A program made the position numbers and the translations under genes. Shown one piece after another: positions 7,272 through 15,724 of a stretch of DNA of 64,000 bases. The notes under the pieces are model-generated. The model saw only the letters and a list, made by a program, of their open reading frames with translations. It was not told the DNA's origin and did not search any database. This DNA is from Streptomyces rubrogriseus (GTDB lineage: Bacteria; Actinomycetota; Actinomycetes; Streptomycetales; Streptomycetaceae), in NCBI RefSeq assembly GCF_027947575.1, contig NZ_CP116256.1, positions 4,092,001 through 4,156,000 on the forward strand. Reading direction: 5' to 3'. The first letter of the stretch is position 1, and each line of letters opens with the position of its first letter.

Positions 7272-8543
7272 TCACACGCGGCCCGGACCGGTGTACAGCT
7301 CCAGCTCGCCGTCGAGTTCGAGGGCGAGGACACTGCCGTGCGGGGCGAGGTCCGCCGGTGCGGGCGCCTCGATCCACAGGTCTCCGGGGACGTCGTGCAG
7401 GCCGCCGGTGCGCCGGTGGGGGAGTTCCGTCCCGGTGCCCAGGACGCTGACCCGGCGTACGGCGTTGCGCAGGCCACGGACGCAGACGGTCTCGCTCGGC
7501 GGGTCGAAGCAGACGAGGTAGAGCGTACGGCGGTCGGGGGAGAGGGTGCTCGGACCGTAGTGGTGTCCCGGCGGCAGGCCTCCCACGGTGCCGTGGACGG
7601 CCGCCGAGTGGCGCCGTATCCAGTCGCCCAGCCCTTCGAGCCGTTCAGCCTGTTCCGGAGCTATGGTGCCGTCCGCGCGCGGGCCGACGTTGAGCAGGAG
7701 GTTTCCTCCCATGCCGATCGTCTGCGCGAAGTACCGCACGAGTTGCCCCACCGTCTTGTGGTTCACATCCTGCGGCCGGTGTCCCCAGGAGTCGTTGACG
7801 GTCAGGCACAACTCCCAGTCGGTCTCCGGCGCCGAGATCGGCAGACCCTGTTCGGGTGTGGCGTAGTCGCCGTGGCCGAGCAGCCGGGAGTTGCACACCG
7901 TGTCCGGTGCCAGATCACGGATCAACCGCGCCAGTTCGGACATCCGCCACTGCTGGGCCGAGCGCTCCCACTCGCCGTCGAACCAGAGCAGATCCGGTCC
8001 GAACCGGGTGAGCAGCTCGCGCACCTGGCCGTCCCGGTAGTCGAGGTAGCGCTCCCAGGCAAGCGGGTCCTCGGCACCCGGGGCGGGGGAGACGTAGGGG
8101 CTGTCGACCAGTTCCGGATGCGGCGGCCGGGGGTGCCGCACCGATGCGTAGTCCGGATGGTTCCAGTCGGAGTGCGAGTAGTACAGGCCGGCCCTGAGGC
8201 CCCGGGCGCGCATCGCGCTCACGAACTCGGCAACCAGATCGCGTCCCGCGGGGGTGCGCCCGACCACGCTCAGGTCGCTCAACCGCGTGTCCCACAGGGC
8301 CACTCCGTCGTGGTGCCTTGCCGTCAGCACGGCGTAGCCCGCCCCGGCACGCGCGAAGAGCCCGGCCCAAGCGGTGGGATCGAAGGCGGAGGCGGTGAAG
8401 CCGTCGAGTTGGCGCATGTACTGCTCGTGCGGCACCACCTGGTCGAAAAGGGCCCAGGACTCGGGCACTCCGTCGACCGAGTAGATTCCGTAGTGCACGA
8501 ATATGCCCAGCTTGGCCTCGTTGAACCAGGGTTGCATGGTCAT
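7272..8543 (-). CDS. GH29 alpha-L-fucosidase
   Basis: 423 residues with no signal peptide, so probably intracellular. GH29 features: WFNEAKLGIFVHYGIYSV at the N terminus, TARHHDGVALWDTRLSDLSV, GLYYSHSDWNHPDY, the nucleophile Asp in DLLWFDGEW (about residue 190) and GGNLLLNVGPRADGTI. The last 90 residues form a beta-sandwich. It would remove alpha-linked L-fucose from imported oligosaccharides. ATG 8543 follows GAGGA; ATG 8537 is possible. Faces the Nudix gene convergently. The general acid is not obvious from sequence, as is usual in GH29. Confidence 0.9.
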   Translation of the reverse strand: MTMQPWFNEAKLGIFVHYGIYSVDGVPESWALFDQVVPHEQYMRQLDGFTASAFDPTAWAGLFARAGAGYAVLTARHHDGVALWDTRLSDLSVVGRTPAGRDLVAEFVSAMRARGLRAGLYYSHSDWNHPDYASVRHPRPPHPELVDSPYVSPAPGAEDPLAWERYLDYRDGQVRELLTRFGPDLLWFDGEWERSAQQWRMSELARLIRDLAPDTVCNSRLLGHGDYATPEQGLPISAPETDWELCLTVNDSWGHRPQDVNHKTVGQLVRYFAQTIGMGGNLLLNVGPRADGTIAPEQAERLEGLGDWIRRHSAAVHGTVGGLPPGHHYGPSTLSPDRRTLYLVCFDPPSETVCVRGLRNAVRRVSVLGTGTELPHRRTGGLHDVPGDLWIEAPAPADLAPHGSVLALELDGELELYTGPGRV

Positions 8544-8624
8544 GGTGGACCGTCCTCGCGGGACTCGTGGTGGACACGTGCCGACAAACAGCCGCCGCTC
8601 TCGAGCAGGTGACCGCCGCAATTC

Positions 8625-9239
8625 TCACCCACCCCGACCCGCCCGCGCCCACGCCAGCTTCCGTGTGAAGCGGTGCATGTGAGGGTCGAGCAGTTCGGCC
8701 GGCTCGGCGAGAACCTGCTCGTGAGTCAGCCAGCGAACGGCGCTGAACTCGCCCCGGTCGTAGTCGGTGACGGCGCGGGCGTCGGCGTCGAGGAGGTACC
8801 ACAGCGAGACGTCGGTGTGCGCGCCCTGCCCCCGGGTTCCGGTGACGGTCAGGAAGAACGGAAGCTCGCCCGCGACGGGCGACGCCACCGCCTCGATGCC
8901 CAGCTCCTCACGGCACTCGCGGACCACCGCGGCCCACGGGTCCTCACCCGGCTCGACGTGGCCTCCGGCAGGCAGCCACAGACCCGCCTTGCGGTGCGCC
9001 ACGAGCAGCAGTTGCCCGCGCGTGTCGTCGAGGACGGCGAAGTAGCTCACCAGGTGCATGGGCGGAACATCCGGCTTGCGCACCCGATGGATCGGGGCGC
9101 CGCCGGCGATCCAGTGCCTGGCGGACTCCAGGTGGGCACGCTCCAGGTCGTCCCACGGCTCGACAGCACCGATCAGATCGAGGAGGTGGGCCCGCGGCTC
9201 GTCGAGGGCCGCCTTGAGCGGGTGGTCGCTTGAGGTCAT
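8625..9239 (-). CDS. Nudix hydrolase
   Basis: 204 residues. A complete Nudix box GGHVEPGEDPWAAVVRECREELGIE is at about residues 92-116, so the metal-binding Glu residues are intact. The N terminus has a roughly 60-residue helical extension (RAHLLDLIGAVEPWDDLERAHLESARHWI) often seen in actinobacterial Nudix proteins of unknown substrate. Sequence GLWLPAGGHVEPGE suggests a nucleotide or diphosphate substrate, not determinable here. ATG 9239 has AGGA seven bases upstream. Stands alone, head-to-head with the S51 peptidase gene. Confidence 0.85.
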   Translation of the reverse strand: MTSSDHPLKAALDEPRAHLLDLIGAVEPWDDLERAHLESARHWIAGGAPIHRVRKPDVPPMHLVSYFAVLDDTRGQLLLVAHRKAGLWLPAGGHVEPGEDPWAAVVRECREELGIEAVASPVAGELPFFLTVTGTRGQGAHTDVSLWYLLDADARAVTDYDRGEFSAVRWLTHEQVLAEPAELLDPHMHRFTRKLAWARAGRGG

Positions 9240-9382
9240 CGGCGCATCCTGGCAGGCGCCACTGACAACCGCCCGTCGGGTCACCCCCGGTCGGGACGTC
9301 TTCGGCCCCGACGTCCGGAGCCGCGTCGACCCGGCCCGGGGATGGTTTGCGTGCCGTCCGTCGGACGTGCTTGGCTCGCCCG

Positions 9383-10051
9383 ATGAACTTCCTGTTGACG
9401 GCGAGCGGCCTGCGCAACGAGACGCTGCGGGATGCGCTGCGGGACATGCTGGGCAAACCGTTCGGATCGGCGAACGTCGTGTTCGTTCCCACGGCATCCG
9501 TCGCGGGCCCCGGGGACCACGGGTGGCTCGTCGCGGACATGAACCGCCTGCACGGCCTCGGCTGGAAGGAGTTCGACATCCTTGAGCTGAACGGCCTGCC
9601 CCAGCAGCTGGTGCTCGACCGGCTGCTCCACGCCGACGTCGTCTACGTCGAAGGCGGCAACCACTATCACCTCGCGCGCAGCATCACCGGCAACGGCCTG
9701 GCCGACGGCTTCCTGGACGCGCTGCGGAGCCGTGTCTACGTGGGGGTCAGCGCCGGGTCGATGATCTTCAGCCGCAATCTCACCGGACACTCCGCCGACG
9801 TCATCGGGGACGCCGCGGACCTCCACGTGCTCGGTGCGACGAGCGTGGAGCCGCCGTTCGGTCTCTTCGACTGGTACCTCAAGCCCCACCTCTACTCGCC
9901 CGACTTCCCCGAGCGGGACGACGCCTGGGCTGATCGGATCACCGCGCGGGCGGACTTCCCGATCTACTTCATCGACGACGAGACGGCGGTTCGCGTCAGG
10001 GACGGCGAGGTGGACGTCGTTACCGAGGGCCGGTGGCGCTTCCACCCGTGA
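9383..10051 (+). CDS. Peptidase S51 family protein (dipeptidase E-like)
   Basis: 222 residues with the class I glutamine-amidotransferase-like fold of peptidase S51. The nucleophile Ser is in the elbow GVSAGSM (about residue 136) and the catalytic His in LKPHLYSPDFPE (about 170); VVYVEGGNHYHLAR carries the conserved EGGN. Family members cleave Asp-X dipeptides; some relatives act on cyanophycin. No signal peptide, so cytoplasmic. There is no ribosome binding site before ATG 9383, so the transcript may be leaderless. Convergent with the oxidoreductase at 10090. Confidence 0.87.
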   Translation: MNFLLTASGLRNETLRDALRDMLGKPFGSANVVFVPTASVAGPGDHGWLVADMNRLHGLGWKEFDILELNGLPQQLVLDRLLHADVVYVEGGNHYHLARSITGNGLADGFLDALRSRVYVGVSAGSMIFSRNLTGHSADVIGDAADLHVLGATSVEPPFGLFDWYLKPHLYSPDFPERDDAWADRITARADFPIYFIDDETAVRVRDGEVDVVTEGRWRFHP

Positions 10052-10089
10052 GCGGCCGGCATCCGGCCCTCGACCCGACCGGTGGTCGG

Positions 10090-11361
10090 TCAGATCCCGC
10101 CGACACCTTCACCGGGGCTGCGGACCGCTCCCGTCGGCCCCCCGGCGGGCTGGTGCTCCGCGAAGTGGCGGACGATCGCCGGGTCGAGCGGGGGAACGTC
10201 GACCGGTGTGCTGCCGGAACGCAGTGAGGTCGTGGCGGCCACCGCGGCGGCGACCGCCTCGCGGGCGGCCACGGGCGAGGTCTCGGTCGGCCCTCCGGCG
10301 GCGGCGAAGCGCAGGAACTCCTCGACGAGGGCCCGGTCAGCGCCGCCGTGCGTCTCCTCGTCGGACGCCACGACCGCAACGGAGAGGTCGGCGTCGGCAC
10401 GGTAGCCGGAGCGGCGCCGGTTCCACACGTCGACCCGTGCGGAATCGCCGTCGATGCCGTCGCCGAAGTTCTCCAGGCGGCCCTCGTCGCCGATGACGGT
10501 GTAGTTGCGCCAGTAGTCGGGGGTGAAGTGGCACTGCTGATAGCTGGCGAGCACGCCGTTGTCCAGGCGGGCCAGCATCATGCTGATGTCCTCGACGTCG
10601 ACGACGGGGTTGAGGTCGCGCAGGGCGGACGGCGGCCAGATCTCCGGGTCGAACCAGTCGGGCATGCGCTGACCGGGCGGCGCGGTCTCCTGCGTGGTCC
10701 GGCGCGGGTTGTCGCCGTAGACGGCCAGTGCCCCCTGGGCGACCACGTTGCGGGAGAAGCCCCCGGCGAGCCAGTGGACGACGTCGAGGTCGTGGGCGCC
10801 CTTCTGCAGCAGCAGGCCGGTGGTGTTGGCCCGCTGCGCGTGCCAGTCCTTGAAGTAGAAGTCCCCGCCGTGGCCGACGAAGTGGCGGCACCACACCGCG
10901 CGGACGCGGCCGACCACGCCGTCGTCGATCAGCTCGCGCATCCGCCGCACTACGGGAAGGTGACGCAGGTTGTGGCCCACGTAGAGCCGGGTGCGGGAGT
11001 GGAACGCGGCTTGGAGCAGCGCGTCGCAGTCGGCGACGGTGATGGTCAGCGGCTTCTCCACGAACACCGCCACGCCCGCCGCGAGGAAGAACAGCGCGGG
11101 TTCGGTGTGCAGGTGGTCGGGGGTGAGGACGAACACGGCGTCCAGCTCGTCGTCGAGCATCCGCTCGTACCGGTCGTGCACCACGACGTCCGCGCCGAAC
11201 AGACGCCTGGCGTCCTCCCGGCCCCGCGGGTCCGGGTCGGCGCAGGACACGATCCGGGCAGCGCCGGAACGGTTCACCAGAGCGGCCATGTCCGCGCGCT
11301 GTCCGACGCCGACGACGCCGACGCGCAGGTGCCGATCGGGTATCTGGTCACGGGTGCTCAC
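10090..11361 (-). CDS. Gfo/Idh/MocA-family oxidoreductase
   Basis: 423 residues. Rossmann start LRVGVVGVGQRADMAALV, the family EKPLT motif in VFVEKPLTITVADCD (about residue 100), and a C-terminal substrate domain with KGAHDLDVVHWLAGG (about residue 190). Such enzymes oxidise or epimerise sugars with tightly used NAD(P); a few relatives (GH109) are NAD-dependent glycosidases. GTG 11361 follows AAGGGA. It is the last gene of the minus-strand alpha-galactoside operon, 65 bases after the ROK gene, so a role in processing the imported sugar is likely. The exact substrate is unknown. Confidence 0.88.
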   Translation of the reverse strand: MSTRDQIPDRHLRVGVVGVGQRADMAALVNRSGAARIVSCADPDPRGREDARRLFGADVVVHDRYERMLDDELDAVFVLTPDHLHTEPALFFLAAGVAVFVEKPLTITVADCDALLQAAFHSRTRLYVGHNLRHLPVVRRMRELIDDGVVGRVRAVWCRHFVGHGGDFYFKDWHAQRANTTGLLLQKGAHDLDVVHWLAGGFSRNVVAQGALAVYGDNPRRTTQETAPPGQRMPDWFDPEIWPPSALRDLNPVVDVEDISMMLARLDNGVLASYQQCHFTPDYWRNYTVIGDEGRLENFGDGIDGDSARVDVWNRRRSGYRADADLSVAVVASDEETHGGADRALVEEFLRFAAAGGPTETSPVAAREAVAAAVAATTSLRSGSTPVDVPPLDPAIVRHFAEHQPAGGPTGAVRSPGEGVGGI

Positions 11362-11426
11362 TGGGCTGTCCCTTCGTTCCTGTCGGGTGTTGCGTACGGG
11401 CGCCGGGTGGGTGCCCGGCCACGCTG

Positions 11427-12584
11427 TCAGCGTCGGGGTGCGCTGGGCGCCGCAAGACCGTCGCTCAGCAGCCGGCTGTCGACCTCGTCCAGGGCCAGCC
11501 GCACCGCCCCCAGCGCCACGCTCTCGTCGCCGAGCGTGGAGGCGCGCAGCTCGGGCATCCGCAGACAGTGCTTGGTCAGTTCGCGGTGCAGGGGACCGAG
11601 GACCACGTCGGCGGAGCGGGAGAACCCGCCGCCGTAGACGACGACCTGCGGGTCCAGGGCGAGGACCAGGGCGGCCACCCCCACCGCGAGGTCGCGGGTG
11701 TAGCGCCGGACGGCCGTCCGGGCGTCCCGGTCGCCGTCCCGGGCGGCCTGGAAGACCCAGGCCGCCGCCTCGCCCTCCGCGGCGGTGGCCGGCATTCCGG
11801 GGCAGGTCTGCAGGTGGTCGGGCGCGGTGAGCCACCGTACGGCCTTGAGCGCGCCGATCTCTCCCGCGGCGCCGCCGTGGCCCCGGCGCAGGGTGCCGTC
11901 GAGGATGAGACCGGCGCCGGTGCGCAGCCCGGCGAGGAGGTACACGATGTCGTCGGCGTCCTGCGCGGCGCCCCGCCACCGTTCGGCGACGGCGGCCAGC
12001 TTGCAGTCGTTCTCCACCTGCACGGGGCAGGAGAACCGGGCACCGAGGTGGGCGGCCGGGTCGGCCTCGCTCCAGCCGGGCAGCGGGCTGGACAGCGTCG
12101 TCCGGCCGCTGCGGTCTACCGGACCGGTCACCCCGACGGTCACCGCCCAGATGTCGCCCGGCGCCATGCCCGCGCTTGCCAGCACCTCGTCGACGACCCG
12201 GTCCACCGCCGCCAGCCGCTCGGCGGGCGCCGCCTCCGGGGCGGCCGGGTGGCGCACCGTGCGCACCAGGTTCCCCTCCAGGTCGCTGAGGACTACGAGG
12301 ATCTTGTGCACGCCGATGTCGATGCCCAGCACGTGCCCGGCGGTGGCCCGGAACCGGTAACGGCGCGCGGGACGACCCACCACACTGCTGGCCCCCGGCT
12401 CCTCCACCTCCGCCCAGCCGTCGGCGACCAGGGACTGCACCAGCACGTCCACCGCGGGACGGGACAGGCCGGAGCGGGACGCCAGCTCGGTGACCGTGGA
12501 CGGCGGGTTGCCGCGCAGTGCTCCCACGATGGACAGCTGGTTCATCTCGCGCATCCGGGACATGTCCGTTCCGGTCGTCGCCAT
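11427..12584 (-). CDS. ROK-family transcriptional regulator
   Basis: 385 residues. N-terminal winged helix-turn-helix (REMNQLSIVGALRGNPPSTVTELASRSGLSRPAVDVLVQSLV) then a ROK sugar-binding domain: GIDIGVHKILVVLSDLEG, VTVGVTGPVD, ENDCKLAAVAE. The ROK zinc-site region is divergent (the usual CxCGxxGC appears only as LQTCPGMPA), so structural zinc binding is doubtful. ATG 12584 has GGGAG upstream; ATG 12617 is less likely. It lies inside the GH36/importer operon and is the obvious candidate regulator of it. A 10-bp-arm inverted repeat sits 28 bases before the start. Confidence 0.9.
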   Translation of the reverse strand: MATTGTDMSRMREMNQLSIVGALRGNPPSTVTELASRSGLSRPAVDVLVQSLVADGWAEVEEPGASSVVGRPARRYRFRATAGHVLGIDIGVHKILVVLSDLEGNLVRTVRHPAAPEAAPAERLAAVDRVVDEVLASAGMAPGDIWAVTVGVTGPVDRSGRTTLSSPLPGWSEADPAAHLGARFSCPVQVENDCKLAAVAERWRGAAQDADDIVYLLAGLRTGAGLILDGTLRRGHGGAAGEIGALKAVRWLTAPDHLQTCPGMPATAAEGEAAAWVFQAARDGDRDARTAVRRYTRDLAVGVAALVLALDPQVVVYGGGFSRSADVVLGPLHRELTKHCLRMPELRASTLGDESVALGAVRLALDEVDSRLLSDGLAAPSAPRR

Positions 12585-12611
12585 GTTGGTGCTCCCTGGA
12601 GGCGTTGCGGT

Positions 12612-12660
12612 GGCCACCGCCGAATATTGCTGAAGAGTTTACTAATTCATGGCGGTGGCC
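12612..12660. promoter_or_regulatory. Large inverted repeat around an AT-rich core
   Basis: GGCCACCGCC (12612-12621) and GGCGGTGGCC (12651-12660) are perfect 10-base arms separated by 29 bases that are unusually AT-rich for the window (AATATTGC, GTTTACTAATTC). It sits between the GH36 stop and the ROK start. It could form a hairpin limiting readthrough, or hold an internal promoter/operator for the ROK gene. Confidence 0.5.
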
Positions 12661-12676
12661 GCGTGCGGGTACGGGG

Positions 12677-14176
12677 TCAGGCGATGGGATAGCGCTGCTC
12701 GTCGCCGGGTGCCACGGCCGCGCCGAAGTCCACCTCCCGGCCGTCGAGCGCGAAGCGGTAGCGCCCGAGCCGGCGCACCTCCGGGCGGCCGGTCAAGTAC
12801 GCCTCCATCGCCTGCAGTTCCTCCGGGCGCAGCCATCCCGGCGGGTCGGAGACGGCCCGGAACCCGCAGACGTCGGCCAGGTCGCGCAGCAGCCCCTGCT
12901 GCTGGTCGGTCAGCAGGTTCAGGCGGCTGCGGAAGTACACGACGTCCGGGTCGACCTCCAGCAGCGCTGACTGCCACAACCGGTGCACCGTGTTGACGAC
13001 GGCATTGCGGGCCAGCGCGTCGGACGGGTCCTGCGTGGCGTAGTGCTCCCACATCGGTGCGACGTCGGGACCGCTGCGGATGGCGTCGACCAGCCCCAGC
13101 GAGGGCAGCAGCGGGGCACCGCTGCCGAGGAGGTAGGCGTCCGGGCCCGCCGTCTCGCGGACGATCGAGAGGCCGGTGCGGTAGGCCTCCTCGCGGCCCA
13201 CGTCGGCGAAACGCACGCCGGGCACGGCGCCGGCGCCGACGAAGTCGAGCTTGAGGTAGCTGAACCCCCACTCCCGGACGACCCGGTGGATCGTCTCGCG
13301 CAGGTGCTCCTGCGCCGCGGGCAGCGTGAGGTCGAGCGCCCAGTAGCCGACGCCCCAGTTGTGCCCGGCGACCACCGGCTCGCCGCGCCCGTCGCGCAGC
13401 AGCAGCTCGGGCCGCTGCCGGGCGGTGCGGGAGCCGGGCAGGACGATGAACGGGGCGATCCACAGTCCGGGCCGCAGCCCGGCGTCCGTGATCCGGTCGG
13501 CCAGCGCGCGCATCCCGGACGGGAACTTGTCGTTGGCCTCCCAGTCGCCCACCGCCCGCTCCCAGCCGTCGTCGACCTGGACGACGTCGAAGGGCAGGCC
13601 GCGCAGCGCCGTGACGTCCTTGGTGAGCTGCTCCTCGGTGATGCTCTCGTAGTACGCGTACCAGCTGCACCACACGTTGCCGGCCCGCTTGTCGCTGCGC
13701 CCGAGCCGGTCGCCGAGGTGCCGGGCGTAGGCGGCGAACACCTCCTCCTCGCTGCCGAGGGCGAGGAACCAGGGGGCACCGTCGCGCTCGCACCACCCGG
13801 CGAGGGTGTCCCGGTCGGCGGTCAGGCGGGGGACGTCGAGGCCGAGCGCGCCGAGCAGCAGCACCCGCCCGTCCGGCCCCTCCAGGGCGGCGACGGCGGA
13901 CGAGTGGTGGCGGGCGGGATCGTCCCACACGGTGTCGTCGGCGGTCAGACGGCGTTCGGCGCTCTCGATCCGCAGCGGCGCCTCGGAGAGCCGGCGCCAG
14001 CCGCACGGGCTCCACGAGTTGTGTCCGTGACGGTAGAAGAGCGCGTCCCCGAGACCGTGGAGCACGGCGATCCGGCCGGGTGGCAGCAGCAGGCCGCCTT
14101 CCACGGCTCGGGGCGGCGCGTCGCCTGCGAGCTCGACGGCGAGGGTGCGCCCGCCGAGTTCTACGAGCTGGGCCAT
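12677..14176 (-). CDS. GH36 alpha-galactosidase, intracellular
   Basis: 499 residues without a signal peptide, so it would cleave alpha-galactosides after import. Clan GH-D motifs: NVWCSWYAYYESITEEQL, VVQVDDGWERAVGDWEANDKFP, nucleophile Asp in FSYLKLDFVGAG (about residue 305) and an acid/base-region Asp in AIRSGPDVAPMWEHY. It is shorter than the classical roughly 700-residue GH36 enzymes because the large N-terminal beta-supersandwich is reduced. AAGGAGACCC precedes ATG 14176. It lies between the solute-binding gene and the ROK regulator of the same operon. Confidence 0.9.
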   Translation of the reverse strand: MAQLVELGGRTLAVELAGDAPPRAVEGGLLLPPGRIAVLHGLGDALFYRHGHNSWSPCGWRRLSEAPLRIESAERRLTADDTVWDDPARHHSSAVAALEGPDGRVLLLGALGLDVPRLTADRDTLAGWCERDGAPWFLALGSEEEVFAAYARHLGDRLGRSDKRAGNVWCSWYAYYESITEEQLTKDVTALRGLPFDVVQVDDGWERAVGDWEANDKFPSGMRALADRITDAGLRPGLWIAPFIVLPGSRTARQRPELLLRDGRGEPVVAGHNWGVGYWALDLTLPAAQEHLRETIHRVVREWGFSYLKLDFVGAGAVPGVRFADVGREEAYRTGLSIVRETAGPDAYLLGSGAPLLPSLGLVDAIRSGPDVAPMWEHYATQDPSDALARNAVVNTVHRLWQSALLEVDPDVVYFRSRLNLLTDQQQGLLRDLADVCGFRAVSDPPGWLRPEELQAMEAYLTGRPEVRRLGRYRFALDGREVDFGAAVAPGDEQRYPIA

Positions 14177-14191
14177 GGGTCTCCTTGCGTT

Positions 14192-14264
14192 GCGGTACCT
14201 GCGGTACGGGTGGGGCTTGCGGTACGGATGGACTTCGCGGTGCGGACGGGGGCGCGTGCGGTAC
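14192..14264. repeat. Short GCGGTAC repeats in intergenic gap
   Basis: The 124-base gap between the binding-protein and GH36 genes has GCGGTAC at 14192, 14201, 14219 and 14258, plus GCGGTGC at 14237; spacings are near multiples of nine. A further GGGTAC lies at 14278. It may be slipped-strand expansion, or repeated half sites for a regulator. No coding or terminator function is visible. Confidence 0.55.
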
Positions 14265-14300
14265 GGGGAGGCCCGGGGGTACGGGGGCCGGGGCCCGCGC

Positions 14301-15650
14301 CTAGTCGAAGAGGTCGTTCACCTTGCCGTTGACCGACTCCAGGGCATCGGCGGCGTCCTCCTGGCCGAGGATCGCCGACTGGATGGCGTCCTGCACGAGG
14401 GGGCTGATCTCGGTGCCGTGCTCGGTGACGGGAAGCTGGAAGGCGACGCCCTTCGTCCCGACGGCGTCGGTGAAGGCGCGCACGTCGTCACCGTCGGCCT
14501 CGTGGGCGGCGAGGGCCTTCTCGGTGGAACTCCTCAGGGCGGGAAAGACGACACCGTGCGCGGCGACCCGGTCCTGGCAGTCGGCCGACGCGAGGTACTT
14601 GACCCACTTCCACGCCTCCTCCTTGTGGTCCGTGCCGGCCCATACGGAGTCCGCGAGACCGTTCAGGGCGCTCTTGCGGCCGGCCGGGCCGACCGGCATC
14701 GCCGCGAACCCGAAGTCCTGCTCGACCTTGGGGCCGGTGAAGCTGGAGACGGTGAAGGAGCCCGCGAGCGACATGGCGCCCTTCCCGGCGATGAGCAGTT
14801 CGGTCCTGGCCACGCTCGACTGCTGGTCGAGGCGGGGTGCGTAGCCCTTGTCGATCAGGTGCCGGAACCACGAGACGGTCTCGGCGAGTCTGGGGTCGTC
14901 GAACTTGTAGTGCGTGCCCCAGGGGTTCTTGTCGAGGTACTCGAACCCGTTGGCGGCGGCGAAGTTGCCCCAGCCGTTCTGGCCCTGGGCACCGTCGGCC
15001 CATTCGGGCAGGAAGCCGTAGACCTCCACGTGGTCCTTGTCGAAGGCGGGGTCGAGACCGTTGCGGCCCTCGCTGTCCACCGTGGCCCTGGCGATCACCT
15101 GCTCCAGGGTGCCGCCGTCCGCCGGGTTCCACGTCAGGTCGTTCAGGGCGGCGGGGTCCACGCCCTGCTTCTTCAGCATGCCGGTGTTGTAGACGACGGC
15201 CATGGTGTCCCAGTCCTTGGGCAGGCCGTAGCGCTTGTCGTCCTTCACCCAGGTGTCGGCGAGGCCCGCCTGGTAGGCGGAGACGTCGAGCCCGTCCCGC
15301 TCCACGTAGGGCTGGAGGTCCAGGAGCTGGTTGCCGGCGGCGAACTGCGGATAGTAGGTGGCCTGGTTGGTCCACACGTCCGGCGCCTCGCCGGAGACCA
15401 GTTGCGTGGTGAGGTTCTGCCAGTACTGGTTCCAGGCGGTCTGCGTGATCCTGACGGCGATGTCCGGGTTGGCCTTCTCGAAGGCGGTCGCGCACTCCTG
15501 GTAGGCGGGGAGCTGGAGGTCGTCCCACAGCCAGTAGTCGACGGTGGTCCGCCCGTCGCCCGCCTCGTCCGAGCTGCCGCAGGAGACGAGGGTGGTGAGG
15601 GCGGCCAGACACAGCAGGGCCGCGCCGGCGCGCAGGTGTCGGGGTCTCAT
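14301..15650 (-). CDS. Sugar ABC transporter solute-binding lipoprotein
   Basis: 449 residues. A lipoprotein signal peptide ends in the lipobox LVSC (Cys about residue 24), so the protein is anchored outside the membrane. The mature part is a family 1 extracellular binding protein: WLWDDLQLPAYQECATAFEKANPDI at the start, QLVSGEAPDVWTNQ, aromatic-rich FEYLDKNPWGTHYKF, and AGKGAMSLAGSF. It would capture an oligosaccharide, by context an alpha-galactoside, for the two permeases upstream. ATG 15650 is preceded by AGGAAGG at a rather long distance. It is 74 bases after the permease gene. No ATPase gene is present; a shared MsiK-type ATPase is expected. Confidence 0.93.
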   Translation of the reverse strand: MRPRHLRAGAALLCLAALTTLVSCGSSDEAGDGRTTVDYWLWDDLQLPAYQECATAFEKANPDIAVRITQTAWNQYWQNLTTQLVSGEAPDVWTNQATYYPQFAAGNQLLDLQPYVERDGLDVSAYQAGLADTWVKDDKRYGLPKDWDTMAVVYNTGMLKKQGVDPAALNDLTWNPADGGTLEQVIARATVDSEGRNGLDPAFDKDHVEVYGFLPEWADGAQGQNGWGNFAAANGFEYLDKNPWGTHYKFDDPRLAETVSWFRHLIDKGYAPRLDQQSSVARTELLIAGKGAMSLAGSFTVSSFTGPKVEQDFGFAAMPVGPAGRKSALNGLADSVWAGTDHKEEAWKWVKYLASADCQDRVAAHGVVFPALRSSTEKALAAHEADGDDVRAFTDAVGTKGVAFQLPVTEHGTEISPLVQDAIQSAILGQEDAADALESVNGKVNDLFD

Positions 15651-15724
15651 CGCGAGGGGCCTTCCTGGCTCGTACGGGATCGGTGGGGGCGGTGGGGGAC
15701 AGGCGGTGGCTCCGCGGGGGCGGG

